A stretch of DNA of 64,000 nucleotides from Diphasiastrum complanatum (lineage: Eukaryota; Streptophyta; Lycopodiopsida; Lycopodiales; Lycopodiaceae): contig CM055108.1 of NCBI GenBank assembly GCA_029204225.1, positions 5,767,599 to 5,831,598 of the forward strand. Reading direction: 5' to 3'. Under the pieces are notes generated by a model. That model searched no databases and was not told the DNA's origin. It saw nothing but the letters and a program-made list of their open reading frames with translations. The stretch's first letter is position 1, and each line of letters begins with the position of its first letter. Shown piece after piece: positions 25,061 through 37,100 of this stretch. The position numbers were made by a program, and so were the translations under genes.

Positions 25061-25099
25061 AGGAAATCGGTGTCCCCGGGCATGGGAGCATCCCGGGAC

Positions 25100-28030
25100 C
25101 CCTTCCACACCACCTACATCTTGGAGTATGGAACTGTAATGGCATACACTCATCATCCATGGCTGGAGATCTTACCGACTTCATCACATTCACAGATATA
25201 CTATTTTATATGGAGACACACAAGAGCCCAGAGAGAGGACTACCCACATTTGCAGGTTACGGATGGGATTCAGTTTATAGGACAGAGACTCGATCAGCGA
25301 GTGGCAGAGGTTCGGGTGGAGTTGCATTTCTTTATCGAGAATCACTACAGCCAGCTACAGAGTTTCTCCGACATGATGCACATGCACGATACATATGGGC
25401 TCATATCACTGGGCGAGCTATCGGTTTGGATAGGGATATCTTCATTGCCGCCTGCTACTTTCCTCCAGAGTCCTCCTTTGCAGACGGATCAGGCTCTCCT
25501 TATACTGATCTCTCCGCAGACATTGTCAGATTTACAGATCGGGGTTATGTCCTTCTCACTGGCGACTTTAATGCCAGGACTGCTACCAGACAGGTAGATT
25601 TCCACGACACTGATGACATATTACGTACACGAGCTATTGATTGCGAGGACATTGGCATCAACAGGACCTCAGAGGATATGATGGGCCCTATCACGAGCTA
25701 TGGAGAGTACCTTTATAGATGGGTGAGGCTCACGAGTTGGCCATTTACAATGGCTTGGCTTGCTGGCCACATTCTAGCAGATTCACTTGCCATCCACATA
25801 GAGGAGGACCCAGTTTTGTCGACTATCTCATGGGGTCACCAGCTTTTATCCCACTTATGTCAAATTTCCACATTCTTCCCACTACCCTTTCCAATCACTC
25901 CTTCCTATCTTTCAGTATGGGCTCCATCCCGCCGACTTCCCAACCACCCACTATTCCATCCATCTCTCATGCACCCAAGTACACTTTTGATCGTTCCCAC
26001 ATCAAGACATACCAGGAGGCCGTCAGCTCATTTCTTTGTCATTTTCGACACCACACACCGTTGGAAACACAAGCTATCTTCCTTACCACTTCACTACATA
26101 CCGCTGCATCATTTTCCTTTCCCTCCAAACCACATCAGCACCCACCCACTTCATCACGCCCTATCAGGCCTCCTTGGTTTGACGCCGAGTGTCGTTTCCT
26201 CCATCTCCAAGTCACCCAAGCTAGAATGCATAATACACACCTTCTTGCAGTTCGTTGATCTTTCCATCATGCCCTCTGCCGGAAGAAACAGATGTATGAA
26301 ACTCAAAAAGGGAAAAGCTTAGTCGATTCCCTTTGCAGTTCCACCTCCGATGCCTTCTGGAGAGAATTCATCCCCCCACCTCCTCCCCTCATTGACCTTC
26401 ATACCTAGACTATATACGCCACTACCTTATATACTGCACCCACAAACACGCCCATCTTCATTTCTCCTCGACCGACTACTTTCACTTTCTTCACCCTGGG
26501 CATGGTCTTGACGGCCATCAAAAGACTGAAAACCCGTCGCACCCGTGATATTGACAACCTTGAATCCAAACTATTAATCCATGCTGCAGATACACTTTCA
26601 CCGACCCTAGCCACTTTGCTCAATCGAGCCCTGGTGTACCAACATCATCCTGGTGTACCATCATCCATCCCATTCACAAAACTCGTGACCCCATGGACCC
26701 TGATAATTATGATTGGGCATATCATTGCTAAGTTATATGGCACCATCCTCCAGTCAGCAGTCAGTTCTGAGGCAGAGTCTAGGAGATTACACGCATTGGG
26801 CCAGGCGGGTTTCAAGGCACACTACTGATTGGGGGTTAACATATCGAAAACCAAAGTTATGGTTTTCAACACATCGAGAGCTTTTATGCAACGACAGGAA
26901 CTCATCTTTGATAGGCAACCCTTGGAGGTCGTATCTTCTTACACTTACCTTGGCGTGCTTTTTACAGGCCCCATCTTTGGCATGCGACAGGCAGCCTCTG
27001 CCAAACTTGGGAAGGGTCACACCTCCCTTGTCCAGTTAGAGCGTTTCTGTTTCAGACGGTTTATTCGGGATAACCCGAGTAAATGTCAGCTTTTTGATAC
27101 TCTCGTTACTCCCACAGCCCTATATGCAGCAGAGGTATGGTGTGCGGGTCTTACATCATCTAATCGGGCCAGTATTTCACGACTACAGGTTCTCATGCTA
27201 TCTCGGATGATACGGGCTAAGCCATCTGTCCCACACCAGATTAACCTGACAGAGTTCGCGGTCCCACCCATACAGTTATCCGCCATCTTCCAGCTTATTC
27301 TATATATTCAGCGTATCATGACGTTACCCACAGATGAGCAGAGATACATACCAACGACACTTGCCTCCTCGCGACACCTTTATGATCAGGGACATCGACT
27401 ATCATGGTTCTCTCAGGCCTCCCAGATACTGGATACACTTGGCATTTCTATCACGCACCACGCTTTCTCTATAGAGCATACTTGAGTCGGACATGGTAGG
27501 GACAACTCGGGGTCAAACCCAACTATTACAAGACACACTTTCTGGAGCTAGACATAGTGGGATTTCCAGTTTTGCCACACTATCTCACCTCAGAACTATC
27601 TCATGGGCTTCGGTTTATACTAGGCCAGTTCCGAGTGTCTTCACACCAGTTGGCGATTGAGACTGGGCGCTTCCAAAGTACCCCACGAGAGAAGCGGCTT
27701 TGTCAGTTATGTTCATTATCTATGGTCGAGTCAGAGGAGCATTTCCTATTCACATGTCCAGTTTACTATGAGATCAGAGGGTGATATCACTGCCTTTTTC
27801 ATCAGACACCAGTTACATTACAGTCCCTCATCTCATATGAGGACCCACGATGTGTGGCACTTATGATATGTGAGATGTCCCTCCTGCGTTAGGACATATG
27901 TCAACAGCTCAGCATACCTGTCGAGACACACAGTCTCAGATTACATCCCATCACGTCCTGATGCAGGCATGACTGACAGCGATTGCGACGACATTCCCAG
28001 ACCTAGGATGCAGAGACGACGCACCACCCA
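25100..28030 (+). pseudogene. LINE A ORF2 relic (endonuclease, partial RT, Cys/His domain)
   Basis: The AP-type endonuclease begins LWNCNGIHSSS near 25125 and continues in the long frame 25159-26322 with RGSGGVAFLYRESL and LLTGDFNAR, the catalytic motif. The rest of the nuclease shifts frame (FVDYLMGSP; TLSNHSF, where the catalytic Asp of the usual SDH is Asn). The RT N-terminus is at 26500-26828 (RRTRDIDNLESKLLIHA, MIGHIIAKLYGTIL). It then jumps to NISKTKVMVFNTSRAF, beyond the missing FADD/YADD active site. The C-terminal part has YTYLGVLFTG, YAAEVWCAG and a Cys/His cluster, LCQLCSLSMVESEEHFLFTC. A 13-base-scale deletion near 27948 removes the PIP-like motif found in LINEs D and F. Confidence 0.9.
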
Positions 28031-28038
28031 AATTAATA

Positions 28039-29198
<1,160 letters not shown>

Positions 29199-29289
29199 GA
29201 AGTTGGGGCTCTCGAGCGTAGGAGCAGCCCGAGACCCCATCCATTTCACCCACGCCACCTACATCCACTTCACCTTCATATCAGGCTAT

Positions 29290-31178
29290 GGAACTGTAAT
29301 GGCATTCATTCTTCATCAATAGCAAGAGATTTAGCAAACTTTATCGCACACGGGGATATCCTTCTTTTCACAAAGACTCATGAGTCAGTTTAGGGGCCTA
29401 CCGGAGTTTCGAGGCTTCAAATGGTTTTCCGTTTTTCGCTCAGAGACTAGATCTGTGGGGGGCAAAGGTTCTGGTGGTATAGCATGCTTATACAAGGACT
29501 CATTACAGCCTACCTTTGATCTAGTCCAACAGGATGATCATACATGTTACCTATGGCTTCGACTTCCTAGTTGGAGTATTGGGCTTGACAGGGATTTGTA
29601 TCTGGCAGTATGTTATTTTCCTCTAGAGTCCTCTGCTTTTGCTGATAGTACAGGTTCCCCATATACCGATCTCTCTTCGGATATTCTTCTTTAGTCTAAG
29701 CGTGGTTACATACTTCTGGCCGGAGATTTCAACGTCAGGACCTCATCTAGACAGACAGAGTTTCATATGATTACTGATGACCCTTTGAGGATATACGCCA
29801 TGGATAGTATGGATATGGTGATTGACAGGATATCTGCTGATGTTGGTGGCCCGGTCTTTGCATATGGGGAGTATTTTCTTCTATTAGGTGAGGCCCACAA
29901 GCTTGCCATTTTTAATGGCTTATCTTGCTGGCTGACTTTTGGAGACTATACCTGCCACCCCCATAGTGGTGGACATACTGTTGTGGATTATTTTATGGGG
30001 TCACCATCTCTTATACCCTTTCTATTTGACTTTATTGTTCTCCCACCACATTATCTGACCATTCCTTTCTTTCCATTGATTTGGGCTCAGCGTTAAACCT
30101 TTCTCCTTCTAATCCTTCTCATATGAAGCGCGCCCCTGTTTACAAGTTTAATAATGCTTACAATCATCTCTACCAAGATGCTCTCTCCTCCATACTCCGT
30201 AATTTTCCATATGATAGCCCACTCCAGTCCCAAGCATCTTTCTTTACTATAGCTCTTCATACTACCGCTTCCATGGCCTTCCCATCCAAACATCGTAGGA
30301 AATCCACATACACGAAGTTTCGTCATCCTCACCAACCTTGGTATGATGATATATGCAAACTTCACCTTCAAGTCAATTCTGCACAATCTCCCCATCTTCG
30401 GCATCTCGGACATCTATATAGCTATACTTGTCATTATAAAAAACGTATATACGAATCTTCTGACGGAAAATGCCTTGGGGATTTTCTATATAGCTCCTCA
30501 TCTGGTGCTTTTTGGCATGAGATTACTCCTCGTGCCCCACCTCCACTACTGAGAGATTTACCTGAATATGCCATCTTACTTTATACTTTTCCCACTGATC
30601 CGATTGTTATATCTCCCCGCCCCTCCACTTTCTCCTTTTTTACTCCTACCATGGTCTCCCTTGCCATTGAGAAAATGAAGACCCGTCGTGCTCGCCGCTC
30701 GGGATGTCGAGGATCTGGAATCCGAACTCTTGATTCATGCTACTAATATTCTCTCACCTATTTTAGCCTCACTCCTTAATCAGGCCATCATCTCTGGATT
30801 TACCCTTACATGGTGTACTAACATCATCCATCCCAGACATGGGTGGTGACCCCATGAAACCGGATAACTATCGTACCATTATGATTGGGCATGTTGTGGC
30901 TAAACTCTATGGCACTATCCTTTAGACAACGGTCAGCTGTGAGGCAGAGACACGGAGGTTACATGCTTTGGGTCAGGCCCGACTTCAAGAAGCAGCACTC
31001 TACCACTGATCATGTGTTCACTCCTCGGGCTGTTATTGAGGAAGCTAGATGCAGATGTGAGATTTCCAAAAAGCGTTTGACTCTGTCCCACGTCATATGC
31101 TTGTCCAGAGGCTGAGAGATCTTGATTTTTCCACTGATACCATATTGGCTGTCATGGCGCTCTATGAGCAGGTTTGGG
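29290..31178 (+). pseudogene. LINE B ORF2 relic (endonuclease and N-terminal RT), 3' truncated
   Basis: Begins LWNCNGIHSSS as in LINE A. The endonuclease continues with GKGSGGIACLYKDSL, LAVCYFPLESS, and, after a TAG at 29693, LLAGDFNVR and VVDYFMGSP. The RT N-terminus shows KMKTRRARR near 30670, TIMIGHVVAKLYGTIL near 30880, and KAFDSVPRHMLVQRL near 31070. The frame ends abruptly at about 31178 in LYEQV, before the active site, and switches to Copia sequence. Several stops are present. It resembles LINE G over the RT region, where G supplies the part missing here. Confidence 0.9.
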
Positions 31179-31462
31179 GAGTCTAGTACACAGGGGACTA
31201 GGAGATATGCTAGACTTGAAAAGCAACATGAAGATCAAGATCGACAAGAGAATCGACAGGAGGATCATCATAAGAATGGGGATGTACACTTTGCTTACAT
31301 GGCTACAGTGTTGGAAACCAAGGATCCATCTACTTTCAAGGGAAGTGAAGCTTATCTATTGCCCTACAGAAGAGCAAGTTGCAAATATATTTACCAAAGA
31401 ACTTGGCAAAGAAAAGTTTCAGAAGTTTAGAGAACTTCTAGGAGTAATAGATAAAAATTAAA
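31179..31462 (+). pseudogene. Copia fragment: linker joined directly to the RNase H end
   Basis: The plus strand reads [20 protein letters not shown], then [18 protein letters not shown], nearly identical to the integrase-RT linker of the minus-strand Copia at 39.9-42.4 kb. Near 31345 it jumps to [20 protein letters not shown] and KFQKFRELL, the C-terminal end of the same element. Everything between (all of RT and most of RNase H) is deleted. It is followed directly by the element's LTR. Confidence 0.85.
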
Positions 31463-31814
31463 TGTTTGATTGGCCATGCCTACGTGCTATAATAGGGGCC
31501 AAATCTATTTTTAGTAAATCCTAAAGTCAAGTTAGTTAATCAGGCATGTAGGTGGGCACACTAGTTCTAGGTTAGAACTTGGTTTTATTACTTAGAAATT
31601 CCATAAGGGTATTTACCCAAAATAGAGTATAACTTTAGCAATTAGCTTTTCAGCTTTTCAGATTTTGCTTTTGCATTTGCTTTTGCTTTTAGCTTTTGAC
31701 GTACACTAGAGAAACTATATAAGAGAGGCTGGCGCCCCACCTCATGTCATTCCATTGTATAGAGCTTTGCTCATTCCTCTATAATTAGAGTTCTTTGTAG
31801 ATCAAATTCTGACA
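31463..31814 (+). repeat. Copia LTR, 352 bp
   Basis: Starts TGTTTGATTGGCCATGCC right after the polyprotein end and finishes TTCTGACA immediately before a primer-binding site. A TATA box, TATATAAG, lies at 31716-31723, about 100 bp before the LTR end. It matches the minus-strand LTR at 39710-39845 over GGCCATGCCTAC and GCATGTAGGTGGGC. The order internal region-LTR-primer-binding site means one LTR is shared between what was a 3' end and a following 5' end, as in tandem or recombined copies. Confidence 0.8.
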
Positions 31815-31827
31815 TGGTATCAGAGCC
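31815..31827 (+). promoter_or_regulatory. Copia primer-binding site (initiator tRNA-Met)
   Basis: TGGTATCAGAGCC directly abuts the LTR end. It is the same 13-mer as at 8184-8196. Confidence 0.9.
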
Positions 31828-31970
31828 AAGTTAGACCTAAAAGTTCATGGTGTCAAAGCCATGGTTAGGTGGCCCGAGTTGTGGGGCAGGTGACATCTAG
31901 AACCTCAACCGAGTGTGGCTTGAGAGGGGAGGGGAATATCAATCCACACTCTAGAGAGAACTATCAAACA

Positions 31971-32041
31971 GGGTGGATAGCTCAGTGGCAGAGCATCCCA
32001 TCCGATATGAGGGAGGTCCTGGGTTCCTAATCCGTCCATCC
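31971..32041 (+). pseudogene. tRNA-derived sequence (pseudo-tRNA or SINE head)
   Basis: A full cloverleaf-like sequence is present. The acceptor arms GGGTGGA and TCCATCC pair over 7 bp with one G-T. The A box TAGCTCAGTGGCAGAGC matches the RNA polymerase III consensus. A B-box-like GGTTCCTAATCC has one extra base in the T loop. The anticodon stem (CCCAT / ATGAGGG) carries an extra A, so the anticodon is unclear. These defects argue against a working tRNA gene. No T-run terminator follows. It sits just inside a Copia leader. It may be the head of a SINE, but no body or tail repeat was identified. Confidence 0.65.
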
Positions 32042-32109
32042 ATATTATGATTTATAGATTTCTAACAATTAGGACGTAAAGAGGAAATAAAGTCTTAGGC
32101 AGCAATGCT

Positions 32110-32345
32110 GGCAAGTAGCTCCTGAAATATCCATGGCCAAAGTGATTTCTATTATGTTATTTAAAGGGAAGTTAAGAGAAACCAAAGCTCTTAACACTAG
32201 GGAGAGAAGTTTAGCCAACTCCTAGGATGATTTACAGGATGCAAAGCGTTTTCTGATTACCATTGTTGGTCTCGAGGAAAAAAAGTTGGCCAAGGCATGG
32301 AGGACAAAAGAAGATATTATGATGTTGGTAATCAAGTTTGATAAT
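32110..32345 (+). pseudogene. LINE ORF1 scrap (diverged family)
   Basis: The plus strand reads LFKGKLRETKALNTRERSLA, a stop, then KRFLITIVGLEEKKLAKAW and RTKEDIMMLVIKFDN. This follows LINE B ORF1 (KLRDFKSLNVRVRGV, KAWQTKK, IIRF) at moderate identity. Only the RRM-like middle of ORF1 survives, wedged between the tRNA-like sequence and a minus-strand Copia. Confidence 0.7.
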
Positions 32346-32349
32346 TAGG

Positions 32350-33400
32350 ATAGAAGACGCACAGCTCTTCACCTTCGATCTATCGATTGTTCCATCTGCC
32401 TTATACTTGACTCTAAATATCCATTTGCAAGAAATAACATTTCCATCTTCTGGGAGCTTGGTCAATTGCGTTGGTAGTTGTGTTGCTCTAGTGGATCTTC
32501 TTACAAATCTCTGTTGAATTGTTTTCCTTTTCTGATTGCTCAGGTGATCTCCTATCACGAGCTTGATTTGCTTGTGCATTCTGTTGGTTAAAAAGTACAT
32601 TTTCTTCTTCTATAATAGGACTTGGAAGTTATTGATAGAGGTAAATCGGTTACTTTTCCTTTTGTCTTGAAATAATAGAATTGATCCTCAATGAAGATCT
32701 ATGGTAACATAGGATTTTGCTTATACCCCTTATGATCAGTAAGTAGCAATAAAGATGCACTTTTGGATCTTGTATTATCAAGCTTCTTCCTCAAATTTCA
32801 GGGAACATATACAAAAGCTATGCATTCAAACACCGTCAAACACTTAATGGAAGGTTTAGATCTTGTCTGTAACTCACATGGTGTCAAGTTGCATAATGCT
32901 TTTGTATAGCATCTGTTTTGGATATATGCAGTTGTGGCATCTGTCCAAAACACCTTTGGTAGTCCTACATGAGACAACATACATCGTGCACTTTCTAAAA
33001 GTATTCTATTTTTCTTGAATCCACTCTGCAGCTCTATTCGACTGAGGAGAATAGCTCGTGGTGATTTAATGATGGATATACCATTAGTGGAACAAAATTC
33101 CCGGAATTCTTTTGAGATAAACTCTCCACCACCATCTCTCCTATGAGCTTCTTTGAAACTTGGTTCTCAAAATAAGCCTTGAATTGTCTGAAACAATAGA
33201 GGGCTTCTGACTTTTGTTTGATAAACAAAACAGTTGTTCTTCTAGAAAAATCTTCTACGAATGTGATAAAATATCTTGCTCCTCCTAAAGCAACAGTTTG
33301 CATGGGGCCACAAATCACAGTGAATGAGTTTTACAGGACCATTCACTTTATGAGCAGCTTAACTTTAAGACCGGTTTGGATTTACGAGCATTGTCAGACT
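32350..33400 (-). pseudogene. Copia integrase and RT N-terminus (element Copia-M1)
   Basis: Minus strand, integrase first. 33318-33034: CGPMQTVALGGARYFITFVEDFSRRTTVLFIKQKSEAL region, with the D of FVEDFSR. 32980-32798: GLPKVFWTDATTAYIQNRC, the usual integrase C-terminal box, although in intact copies WxEA precedes AxYxxNR. 32600-32350: RT entry, FVRRSTRATQLPTQL and VISCKWIFRVKYKADGTI. The integrase C-terminus between is degraded, and RT stops at the LINE scrap. Frames are broken. Confidence 0.85.
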
Positions 33401-33436
33401 TGAAACTTTTGAAACCCATTCTGACCCTTTTGGGCC

Positions 33437-33480
33437 GGAACGTATTGTACGTTCCGTACAGTACGTTTCGGAACGTACTG
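33437..33480. repeat. Two adjacent palindromes built on GGAACGTA/TACGTTCC
   Basis: Palindrome 1 (33437-33455): GGAACGTA-TTG-TACGTTCC, 8-bp perfect arms. Palindrome 2 (33459-33480): CAGTACGTT and AACGTACTG flank TCGG, 9-bp perfect arms. A further GGAACGT follows at about 33485. It lies between the gag and integrase parts of Copia-M1. Confidence 0.9.
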
Positions 33481-33529
33481 GGTCGGAACGTTTTTTTAAT
33501 TTAAAAAAAAAAGGTTTCTCTTAGCTCTT

Positions 33530-34125
33530 AGATATGAAACGATGCTTCAGACTCTTTAGTTTTTGGCATTTATTTGTTATCAACATCAAAGTGTATAGCA
33601 TGGAAGACGAAGGTAAATGTTTTAGAAATGTGAGGGCTGCTCCTGAAATGCAATACTTTTTTAACTTGTTGGGAATCGGGATAGACCCAATAACCAGTGA
33701 TTCAAGAACTTGAACCCGATGACAAGCAAGAACGACAGGAGAGGACAATGGACTTAAGAAGTGTACAAAGCGAGGTAGGAGAATAGGCAGTGGACACAAA
33801 TATTCAAGCTGACAAGATCTCGTATTGGAGGAGAGACGAGGTTAATTAAGAACCTGAAAATTTATCTAGAAAGAAAGAGGTTGAGAACGTAGATGTGAGA
33901 GTTGATGGTGTTGAAGCTGATCGAGAGGATACTGTGACGTTGCAGTCTGGTTGCCGGAGAAGAATTATAGCTCTTAGAGCTTTGCCATCTTCTTGCTCCC
34001 ACCTTGAAATAAAAAACAAATATGCTTCTAGTTTCAACTCAGTACCAGTTACAATATCCCATAAGTCTTTGGCCAAAAGTACCATTCTAAACTTGAATTT
34101 CCACAGGTAGAAATAATTTCCTTTC
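33530..34125 (-). pseudogene. Copia gag (element Copia-M1)
   Basis: The minus strand begins near 34120 with GNYFYLWKFKFRMVLLAKDL and continues WDIVTGTE and WEQEDGKALRAIIL (to about 33960), the plant Copia gag N-terminus. A later gag segment reads LTFLKHLPSSSMLYTLM at about 33650-33590, matching the usual LKTLPxSY box. Stops and frameshifts disrupt it. Gag forms the particle that packages element RNA. No LTR or primer-binding site was found upstream (34126-34400). Confidence 0.75.
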
Positions 34126-37100
34126 AGAAAAATTTATGATTGTTGAATCACGAGAAGAATCCGTCACAAATGGATGATGGGAAATAGAATGGTATATCAA
34201 CTCGAATTTTGACCAAAACAAGATAATACTAAAGTATCCCAAATTCATTCAAGATATCTTATGCAACTACTGGCTGTAGCCCAAAATTTAACCAAAAATT
34301 TGTGCCCAAAAAAATTTAGCCAATTTTTTGACCACAGGTACAATTGACTACTAATTTACCAAGATCTGTCACAAAAACTTTTAAAACACACTGTAGTACA
34401 ATTATTGCAGGTTTGTACAGCCTTCTGTACATATTGTACAGCCTGTACTACTTACTAAAATTAGTAAAGAAATTTCAGTAGGCAAAAAATTAAATCCATG
34501 ATCAACAACATCAAATTCTTGTTTAAATAATTGACTTTTCAGGTCTGTACTTTAATAAACAAGAATAAACAGCCGTACTGTCCCATCTATGGATTGTACA
34601 GAATGCATGAGGTATTGCACAGACTGCAGAATACTGGGTGTACTCGGCAGCCTGCCTCAGAAACTGCCAAAAGACCTGCTCATAGATGTATTTATACTTT
34701 TCAGCCTTGTACTTTCTTGAAATCAGGTACAGTAAGAACTGTATTTGCTGTACTTTCTGTCCAGAAGAACTTGCTCTAATAGCATGATGTAAAGTGCTTC
34801 AAATCTGTCCAAAATCTATAAATACCTTATTTATAGCTTATGCTATCACTAAAATGAATAAAATTCAAAAGTAGTTGACTATGAAGTATAAACAATATCA
34901 TTTAATGCAATGATAACACAAATACATCAAGGACGATCTTTATCATTGAAGTACAAGAGTACGAAACAATAGCAGCACTCACCTACTCTTCCAACATATC
35001 CTACATACCCACTTTTCTTCTCCTACCATGAGTTTGACCACATTATTTGCTATTTTAAGTAGTTTGCTAACTCGATAGTCTCCTTTGAGGGGTCTAAACA
35101 ATGATTTGGGCCTAAAACTAAAACATTCCTAGGTACACATTATTTCTTAATAAGTCCAAGCTTATGGACTGACACAAAGCATTCGTCTAGTTTACTACAC
35201 TAATAAGTATCATTCACATGTCACTATCAACAATTCTTCCTTTGCTGTGTTATTCCATTAAATCTTCCTAGCAAAGTTAGTAGCTCAAAAACAAAATATA
35301 CAACAATAGAAGTCAAAAACACAATATAGTTTGTCCCATACTTCAAAACATAGATCAAAATTGTTGAGCAGAATCAAAACATGTGAAACTATTTTTGGCT
35401 TATAGAAGGTCACAATGCCCAAAAAGCTGCTCTAGAATGGAGCTCTACACTACCAAGTACCAATTATAATACCACATACTTTGATTTGTTTCTACATTGA
35501 GCGTATGGAAAACGATTCCAACTTTTGCAATTCCAATACACTAACTAGTAAAACTATGTCCAGCCAGTCAACTTTAAACAAGATACCATAACAAAATTGG
35601 ACTTACTTGGATGAAAAAATAACTGAACATAACTTGGCGAAAGAAAGTAGGTAACTTTTTAAGCGAAAGAAATTAGCTTACATACCGATACATAACTATG
35701 ATCAAAAGCAAGAGGTAAAAACCAAGCTTGATAAACCGTTGCTTTTTTTCACGATCGAGAAGATTGAAAATCTCAGTGACATCAATAAGGTGTTGTTGTT
35801 TCAAGTACCTACTCATGAAAAAAGGAATTCTAGATCAATGTTAGTGGCACACCAAAAATAAGTACTTGCTACATCTAGTATGCATAGGAATTTGCAATAT
35901 TTTACCCTCTTAGCTTTCTCAAAATTTACAAAGTAAGCAGACTCCTCCATCCATTACTACTTAAGCAACCAATAAAGATTGTTCACAAATGAATTACTTA
36001 CAAAGATGGAATAGACCAAGCATTGCACCTCAATATTGGTCGTTATAAAAAACATTCATCAAAAGAATTATATAAAGCATACATTAAGACATGTATATTT
36101 CTTGCAAATGGGCTATTCTGCAGGAATCAATCAAAATGCTTATAATGTCAATAAATACACGTATGTGAAAAATAAATCCAGATTGTAAACTCATGATCCA
36201 CCCAAATAAGTTTTTCAACAGTTATAAGCACAAAAATTAGCATTCATTTAAGATGATAAACATAGAGCATTTCAAAACAATCAGTGCATACATTAACTAA
36301 CTAAAAGGTACCAAGAAAGGGTTAGAACTTAGAACTAAGAAGCATTTAACCACAATCTAATATCAAAGAGAGGGACAATTTCACACAAGATGGGGCTGCA
36401 ATAAGCATGGAAGCAAAGAGGAACTTGAATGAATGAAGTATGTTTCCCTCTTGCATCATTGTAGATTTGTTGTTGCATCATTGTTGTACATCTTTGTACA
36501 TCATTGTAGTATTTAAGAGCATTTAAGATTGGATAACAGGTGAAATGCTCCATTTTTTATCTTGATAAACCTAAACAACCCCTGTGATTACAGCTTTTGG
36601 ACGGAAGACTTGTTAGAGTTTCCCAATAAAGATGTCGAGTCCAACAAATCCAAATAAAAAAACATGAATGTTATATGCCCCAATCTTGGGCTTGTGGAGT
36701 CGGTGTCCAATTGATACTTAGTAGTTTGTATGCTCCTATGAATTTTTAAAATCTCCATAGCTAGTTCGTGTCACATAGCTCTAGTACTTATTGGTTAATG
36801 ATTACTCCTACCTTTAACTTGTCTTCTGTCATGCACAACCTACATTAGCACCGATTCTATCCTAAGTTTGTATAGGGACATAAACCTAGACATGTAGGCT
36901 CATAGCACTTCAGCAGAAATAGGCAAAACATGTAATTATAAAAATCTACATACAATTTATATTGGCATTTTCCGAATTAAAAACCCTTTTTGATGAGTAT
37001 ATTGGAAAACCATTACAATCTTTCTTGATCAGTGTGAATATTGAGGACGAAGTTCTTTTGAGTGGGTAAGAGTTAAGACTACACATTCATGGAGCAAGGA

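Noticed and set aside
31971-32041. Functional tRNA gene
   Set aside because: Extra bases in T loop and anticodon arm, no clear anticodon and no T-run terminator; called a pseudo-tRNA.
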